In this document: positions 57,960 to 64,000 of the stretch, piece after piece
Numbering within the stretch: position 1 is the stretch's first letter
How the letters are laid out: each line of letters begins with the position of its first letter
Position numbers and translations under genes: made by a program
The notes under the pieces: generated by a model
Database searches by the model: none
Seen by the model: the letters and a program-made list of their open reading frames with translations, nothing else
Told to the model about the DNA's origin: nothing
NCBI GenBank assembly: GCA_036346395.1
Contig: CM070601.1
Location: forward strand, 9,855,763 to 9,919,762
DNA: 64,000 bases
Reading direction: 5' to 3'
From: Hsuehochloa calcarea
Taxonomy: Eukaryota; Streptophyta; Magnoliopsida; Poales; Poaceae

Positions 57960-58150
57960 GTGCGAGCACCGTGCAACCGTACGCGCGCGCTCGATGGCAC
58001 CGCGCGCCCGCCGTGACCCCTGGCTTGATGCTCGGCCGCCCCGTGAGCGCGCGCGCGCGCGGCACAGGGGGCAAAACGCGTGCGCGCGCGCCCGCGCCCG
58101 TGGCACGGTTTAGCTTTAGCACGAACCACGCGCGCGCCCGCGGCTGCCTA
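57960..58150. repeat. CG/GC alternating tracts
   Basis: Runs of GCGCGCGC (for example at 57979-57988, 58047-58060, 58080-58092 and 58127-58136), spaced about 40-50 bp apart. The 215-codon minus frame across it is compositional. Confidence 0.7.
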
Positions 58151-58489
58151 CGCGTGTTCCACATGCGCACGAATTGTGACAGGGGGGCAGCGCATGCCTG
58201 GGATCCAATCACATGCCCAGCGCAGCAGATAACGCGTCCTCGGCATGTGCGTCGTCGTGCCGGACGGACAGGCGTAGCATGCACGGGGATTGAAGCTTCG
58301 GCAATCGGCAAAAGCAGGGCCACTTGCAAACGGTTGGTTGGATCCGGGGTTCACAATTGGCAAAATTTTGTTCGTTTCGTCGGCAGCTGAAATAATTTGC
58401 TTTTGTTCAAAAAAAATCAGCCACTTTGAATTTGGCCCGAATGAACATCCGGCCAACTCAATAGCTTCCCTCGCCTTCTCCTAACCCTA

Positions 58490-58870
58490 ACCTCCCGTGT
58501 TGCCCAGTCGCCCAAATCCTCGATCCCCTCGTGCGACGCCTCCCACTCTCCCCTTTCACCTCCTCCTCCTTATCCTCTCCAAGCGGCGACGGTGGCGCAA
58601 CGAGGCGCACCGGAGCCTTGCTGGCTCTGAACCTCCGACCTCGAATCCTCGACCCACCTCATCCCCTTTCGCTTCGCTCCTCTCCCTTTTCCTCTCCAGG
58701 CGACGGCGCAACACCATGGAGAAGGCCGCTTCAACCTCCGACTTCTTCGGTTCTGCCTCACTGGCCTCAAGCCACCCAAGCTCACCACCTAAGCACCAGG
58801 CTTGTGTGACCTGCTCCGAGACTCCCACGCCTAGGCGTCTCCTCTCCCTTTTCCTCTCCAGGCAGTGATA
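58490..58870 (+). other. Pyrimidine-rich block with threefold repeat; short unidentified frame
   Basis: CTCTCCnnGCGACGGnGnCGCAAC (near 58575 and 58695) and TCTCCTCTCCCTTTTCCTCTCCAGGC (near 58672-58699 and 58837-58863) recur. A 50-codon frame starting at 58715 (MEKAASTSDFFGSASLAS) lies between the copies and ends at 58867. It is not a recognised protein; it may be a leader of an unknown gene or chance. Confidence 0.3.
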
Positions 58871-60740
58871 GATCCTATTTCAGACTTCTTTGAATTCATG
58901 GAGGTACACAATAAAATAATTTGGCAGTGTTAACATGTTTTCGTTCTGAAGTAATTATTTGGTTTTCGTCTTGAAGAATGTGTTTGACTTCCAACTTATC
59001 AAAGATCTACTTTCTCGGCCTGATTTCAGGTTCTATTTTCCCCCTTTTTACATGTTATTTCTTTATAAATAAGCAGATGTTGTGGTCATGATAGATAGCA
59101 GATGCAATAACTAGACCGTGTGTAACGTCGTAGTGCGCAATAACCATATTCTTTCTTTGCATATTATGTTTTGTCCGACCAAATTTTGTCTAAATTTTAA
59201 ACATCTGTTTGAACATTACCGAAATTTCGGTGGTTTTGGCCCCTTAGCGATTTTTTTCCCCCAGAAACTAAAGAGTTTTCCTTGTTGGGTCTCCTTCAGA
59301 CGTACGTCGCAGGCTGCCTGCCTGATACGATGCCATGGCGCTGACTGAGCCGAAAAATATCTACGCGCGCGGCTGAGCTCGTGCCGGCCGGTCTAGCGAT
59401 TTCACATGCTGCATGGGAGCTCGAGACAACGTACACGTCATGCGTGTTCCGTGCCACTTATATTTTATGTATTAATTGCAGTAGCCGCCCCAACAACTAA
59501 CTATGAATCCAATTGGTCCACTTCATGCAGTACTACTGCCTCAAGGTCAAGGTCTCAAGGACGGCGTATTAATAGAGGAAAGGTGACTAGGCGTGTCAGC
59601 GATTGTGCCACGTAGATCAGATGACTAAGATGAGCTTGCAGGGCCCAGCTTACATACTCGTCGGCCCCGTTCAATTGGCACGAAGATATCACCATCCCGT
59701 AACTGTTTATGGAAGAACTCTACATATTTTAAAAAAAATGTTTATGGAAGAATACGAGAAAGCGTGTGGCTCGTGCTTATTATTCCCTTTACTTTTGCTT
59801 TGTAGGAGTTCGTTCGCCAAAAATAAAATGCCTTGTAATGTTTTCGAATGGTTCGATCGCGATTCGCATCTTATTACAAATTCTACAATAATACTAACTA
59901 GTGTATATGTTCGAGAGAAGAAAAAAAAGATAAAGTGTAATTGACATAGACAAAACAAATAACTTGTTTTTGCTGGCACACCTACTGTGTGCCACCGACA
60001 CCCCACCTTCTCACTCTGGCGTGTTCAACAGTGAAAGGCACTCAACCGCTCAAGACACATGTAGACAACAACAACAAAAAAAATGCACAACTTGCATGGT
60101 TACACAGTTTTTTTTTCGTTCTTCTTCTAAAAAGATAACGTGTCCATCCTTGAGCTAGCAAATCAGAATATACAAAGGACGAGTGCATGACCTAAATGGT
60201 GATGAAAGAAAAGTAGGTCACTTCGTGGACATGCTTAAAGGAAACATGGGAACATATAAAATCTAAGTTATCCTATGCACAGTAAGTGCATAGTTACCAC
60301 CGACCTCTGCAACTACAAGCAGGCAACAAAACGATCGCACAATCCTCCACTGCCTGATTAAACTAATTCGACAAGTTGCTTAGACAAAGCAGCAAGCATG
60401 TGTGCCACACATCAAATCAGAAAAAAGTCGCTCGCCAAGTACCGCAGAGATAGCGAAGATCGCACGCACAACACATCAATTAGTTGGGGCATCGGCCTCA
60501 CGCTTCAGCGCCAACGGAACGCGCAACCTACTCCACCAATGAAGCGAATCGCTAACCAAATAGCACCACCAAATGCTACTAGTAGCCTGGTATACCTTGC
60601 CCCTGGTGGTTTGGGTAGGATCTTGTAACACATGCAACAGCAAACTCCGATAAGACTCCGAACCTATTCATGCTACGAGGGTCATGATTGTATTTTATAT
60701 AAAAAAAAAACATAATGAAGAATCAAGATTACAAGTGACT
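58871..60740. other. Intergenic, no gene recognised
   Basis: AT-rich; short frames only. No domain, RNA gene or transposon end was recognised. Confidence 0.35.
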
Positions 60741-60749
60741 GCATCCATT

Positions 60750-61385
60750 GTTTCTACAATACGAAGGCAGAGGATACACGAATTTTTTTAAAAAAATAAT
60801 ATTATTTTAAAAGAAAATTACGAAAATAAATAGCCGCCTCAAAAAATTAACAAAATGTATTTACATCGCCGGTTGAATCCGGCGGCGTACTCTAATCACC
60901 CCCTCGTCGCCGTCTAACTCCTGTCGCGAATCGACCGGTAGTCGAAACCTTCCGACCAGTCGAACCTCATTCGACTAGGTAGTTGAAACCTTCTGATCGT
61001 CAAACCCCCTTCGACCAAGTAGTCGAAACCTTCCGACCAGGTAGCCGAAATGTTCCGACCAGTCGAACCTCATTCGACCAGGTAGTCAAACCACCTTTCG
61101 ACCAGATAATTAAAACCTGCTTCCGATCACGTGAAGTTGAAACCTCCTTCTGTAGGGTGACAGAGTACCTATCGCCAGTTCAACCGGCGATATGAACCCA
61201 TTTTTATAATTCTTTGGGCTGATTATTTATTTTTATAATTTTTTTAAAAAATTATTATTATTATTATTTTAAAAAAACTCGAGATACACGTCCTGTCCCA
61301 TTCCATTCTCACATCGACAACAGGTGATAGCAGCCATTATTTTTTTGCAATATGAAGACAGAGGATACACATTCTGTTCATAGCC
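60750..61385. mobile_element. Foldback element with internal GTCGAAACC tandem repeats
   Basis: The left arm (60781-60886) and right arm (61166-61280) are imperfect inverted repeats: AT-rich outer parts, then ATCGCCGGTTGAA at the inner left against TTCAACCGGCGAT at the inner right. The centre (60940-61135) is a tandem array of about eight imperfect 20-24-bp units on GTCGAAACCTTCCGACCAG. Outside the arms a diverged direct repeat, GAAGGCAGAGGATACACG (60761-60780) and GAAGACAGAGGATACACA (61353-61371), flanks the whole. No transposase. Confidence 0.65.
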
Positions 61386-61679
61386 AGTTAGCCCAGTAAG
61401 TTCTGGCACTTCCACAGTAGTTTATCTTACAATTGAATGCAATGTCTAATTTATACTCACAGTTAGCCAGCAACTTGTCCACGTAGCGGGTTACCTTGTT
61501 ACACCGACCAAATCTAGCATTGCCCACAAGAACACTGAACAGAACTACTGGGGTTCTGGCCCTGCCTCCCCCGCAGAGCTAGGTTAGACCCACCAGCCCG
61601 CTTCCAATATACACGGATACCTAAGCTACCCCCTACGAGTTCCCAAGAATTACGACATGTACCAGCACCTCACCTCAGC

Positions 61680-62030
61680 CGCCAGTTTTTTTAATCCAAT
61701 TTTTAAAAATATTTTAAAGATAACATCTCTCTAATTTTATTTCTAATTCTGACCATTTTGATCGTGTTATAACCCGTGATTTGACCAAACTGTGATGCCA
61801 CGCCACCGACCGCAGTGTGACAAAACCTGCCACAATAGCCATCCGAGCCAACACGCGTCCGTTTTTGAGTTAAGTCCTGTTAAGCTAAGAGAAGTGACGT
61901 GACAACGTGCTTTTGCCACGCCCGTGTGGCTAAAGAGGTCAGAATTGAAAATAAAGTTAAGAGGATGTTATCTTTAAAATATTTTTTAAAAAATGAATTA
62001 AATAATATAAAAAAAAGTCCACTGCCACTC
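61680..62030. mobile_element. Inverted-repeat MITE
   Basis: Arms of about 70 bp at 61691-61763 and 61930-62000 share AAATATTTTAAAGATAACATC and AATTCTGACC in inverted orientation. The interior is about 165 bp with CACGCCACCGACC-type words. Target duplication not resolved. Confidence 0.75.
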
Positions 62031-62084
62031 GAGGGGACCGTCCACTCCTGTCAAATAAAAAAAATAATAAAAAAGATATATGCC

Positions 62085-62846
62085 ACTCCAAAAATGACAT
62101 TTTGAATAATGCAACTTTAAAACATAAAATTAGAAATTTAACACTTCAAAAGTTAACTCTTTGGATTTTGTTACTCTTGACACTTTTATCCTTGTTCCTC
62201 CCCTCTTTTTTCCGTCCGTGAATCATCTCCCCCTTCTTTATCCCGACCAACCATTGTCTCCACTTTTCCAGTGAGCTCAGGTCTTCTCCTCCCGCCTCCT
62301 CCATCTGAGTTGTACCACCTCCTCCAGTTGCTGCAAGCCACGCCACGCTGCGCCTCTACAATCCCTCGTTGGCCACCTCCCTCGCCATACCGCCTCCTTC
62401 GCTGCTCGGCCACGCCGCTCAACCGCGGGCAACGCCGTCTTGTTGTCTTCCTTCAGCTGGGCCACTCTGCGGCTGTCCTTCGGACGCGAGCCGGTCGCCG
62501 CCGCCGCCTCCCCTCCGGCAATGAGCCACTCTGCTCCCATCTCCAAGCGCGAGCTAGTTGTCACCAAAGCAGAGAATGATGCTCTCCTCCATCTCGTGTC
62601 GCGACAGAATCTCCCCGACCGGCGGGTTTCGCATCGCTTCATAGCGCCAACTCCTTGACCTTGGGGATGCAACAACTGCGGAGGTAGTGCGGGCACGGCG
62701 GTCCGCTCGCAAAAGAAGTGGAGACGATGGCCGACATGGAGGGAGGAGCAAGGGCAAAAGTGTTGGAGTGGTAAAAATACAAAGAGCCAAGTTTTAAAGT
62801 GTCAAATTTCAAATTTCATATTTTATAGTGACATTTTTCAAAGGGG
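62085..62846. mobile_element. Long-TIR element with GC-rich cargo (MULE-like)
   Basis: Arms of about 110 bp (62085-62206 and 62738-62846) pair as inverted repeats, with the shared words AAATTTnACACTT, CTCTTTG and GACACTTTTATCC/AACACTTTTGCCC. The 530-bp interior is GC-rich, with 70-140-codon frames on both strands of no recognised family. Long TIRs around host-like GC-rich cargo recall Pack-MULEs, but the 9-bp duplication was not found. Confidence 0.55.
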
Positions 62847-62850
62847 CAAT

Positions 62851-63002
62851 TTGTTATATACCATTGAATAACTTCAAATCTTTATAATATGTCACTGGCG
62901 TCTCACTGACATGTGGGCTCTGGGTCTGCTGAGGCTCATATATCAACATCACAATGAGTGACATATTGTAAATCATGTAGTTATTCAGTAGCATATTATG
63001 AA
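62851..63002. mobile_element. Small inverted-repeat MITE
   Basis: TTATATACCATTGAATAACT...AATATGTCACT at the left and AGTGACATATTG...AGTTATTCAGTAGCATATTA at the right are inverted copies of about 45 bp. Directly abuts the previous element. Confidence 0.7.
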
Positions 63003-63380
63003 TTATTTTTTTCTTCAAAGTATCGTCTTTTGAGGTGGTATATATTTAATTTTGCCATTAAAAATAGATTTTTTAGGGTAAATTCTACCGGTAGTATATG
63101 GTAGTAGTATAAATCAAATCTAAACATTAATTTGTAAATGACATAATAGACTTTTTTATATTTATAATTTTTCGTGGTAGTATTATGGACTTTTCCAACT
63201 ATGTTTCAAAATATTACTCTTGTGTTATATAACCCCTCACATGAATAATTATAATTCTACTTTTTTTAAAAGATTTTACTATTTATACTATCGAGAGTAA
63301 TATAAATAAATTATAACTAATATGAATCACTGAAAAAAAAAACGTTCTATATTAAATTAGGTGTACCACTTAAAAGCGCT
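63003..63380. other. AT-rich intergenic
   Basis: Long A/T runs, no gene; repeated GGTAGTAGTATAAAT / GGTAGTATTATGG words. Confidence 0.4.
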
Positions 63381-64000
63381 TATAAAAGGAGGACACCTTA
63401 CCTGTACTCACCGTGCTGCCTGCCTCGACTTGTTTAACACCCCACCACCGCACCGCACCACTGCGGCATATAGCCAAACGCCGCCTCCTTGCGACCTTGC
63501 CTGACACTTGCTGCGGATTGGAGCGGCGGGGCTTGGATTTTCCGGCGAGATCTCTCCAACGGCCGTCTCACGATGCCCGAGGCAAATGCGGGTGCGTTCG
63601 AGGGCGGGGAGGCGCAGGCGGAGCAGCGGAAGAAGGTGGGGGGCTCGCTCCCGGAGTGAAAGATTGTTTTTTTTTCTTGCCTTCTTGGCGTCATGGATTG
63701 TGGGATTCGTGGGTGTGGAGTAAAGCTGTGGTGCTTTACGGGCTCGTGCTTGGATAAAGATGTGGTTTTTAGCTTCCTGGATTTTGGCTAGGCTGGAGCT
63801 GGTGATTTTTGGAGGGGATTCGGGTCGTAGAATTGCGGTTCTTATCCAAAGAAGTTTGTTTCCTGCGCGTAAGGATCTGCTTCCCCGGATTTACAGCGAT
63901 TTCTCGCCTTCTTAGGAGATCCCATCCTATCCGAATTATGCAAGTGTTTCTGAATATCCTCCTTGGTATATCTGCAAGAAATTCTTTCTCTCCTTCCTTA
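63381..64000 (+). other. Possible 5' end of a gene running off the right edge
   Basis: TATAAAA (63381-63387) is followed by a C-rich leader and an ATG at 63573 (context ACGATGCCC). This opens a short frame MPEANAGAFEGGEAQAEQRKK with a possible donor AAG/GTGGGG near 63635; without splicing it stops at 63659. T-rich sequence follows, consistent with an intron. The last 100 bp has an open frame reading YPNYASVSEYPPWYIC, which could be coding. No family assigned; arrangement resembles a plant promoter, GC-rich first exon and first intron. Confidence 0.35.

Noticed and set aside
57682..58329. 215-codon minus-strand frame
   Set aside because: Follows GCGCGC tracts; no motif and no codon-like pattern.
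60943..61135. GTCGAAACC repeat array as a CRISPR
   Set aside because: Units are imperfect, contiguous without unique spacers, and the genome is a plant.

Overview
The window is plant nuclear DNA, most likely from a grass (Poaceae). The evidence is two intact genes with grass-like proteins (GC-rich 5' coding ends, GT-AG introns), dense LTR retrotransposons of grass-type lineages, and Tourist, hAT and foldback MITEs in between. No bacterial operons, CRISPR arrays or rRNA/tRNA genes were seen.

Only two complete cellular genes are supported. (1) A GBF-interacting protein 1-like gene on the minus strand (7334-17102) can be read through ten exons with consistent phases into an 852-residue protein. 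(2) A single-exon gene on the plus strand (27909-29663) encodes translation initiation factor eIF3 subunit d (584 residues). A third cellular gene, a B3-domain protein near 2.6-4.4 kb, is a wreck: a copia 3' LTR abuts its upstream side, a 939-bp solo LTR with a GAAGC target duplication splits it, and it carries frameshifts. Possible 5' gene ends at about 44.0-44.85 kb and at the right edge (63.38 kb onward) are weak.

Layout: 1-2620, degenerate copia element running off the left edge; 2621-4361, B3 pseudogene with nested solo LTR; 4839-5818, second solo LTR (TSD AGGTG, minus); 7334-17102, GIP1-like gene with a 1.1-kb pack-hAT in intron 8 carrying an antisense alpha/beta-hydrolase exon; 17.4-22 kb, intergenic with a Tourist-like MITE; 22.0-26.7 kb, mosaic of broken gypsy elements; 26.75-27.17 kb, hAT MITE; 27.7-29.7 kb, eIF3d; 31738-42275, a 10.5-kb Sirevirus-like copia element (minus) with both LTRs, gag, pol and a third downstream coding region; 45.2-48.3 kb, collapsed gypsy LTR pair; 48744-55674, a 6.9-kb copia element (minus) with a perfect AGACC target duplication; 60.7-63.0 kb, a cluster of inverted-repeat elements.

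The two live genes are not functionally linked by position: one is a nuclear transcription cofactor, the other a translation factor. The main biology here is retrotransposon turnover (two solo LTRs, two elements with both LTRs, collapsed and mosaic elements) and capture of host sequence by DNA transposons. The least explained signal is a short palindromic GGTAGTnCCG repeat family, shared by both LTRs and the pre-ORF3 spacer of the Sirevirus-like element.
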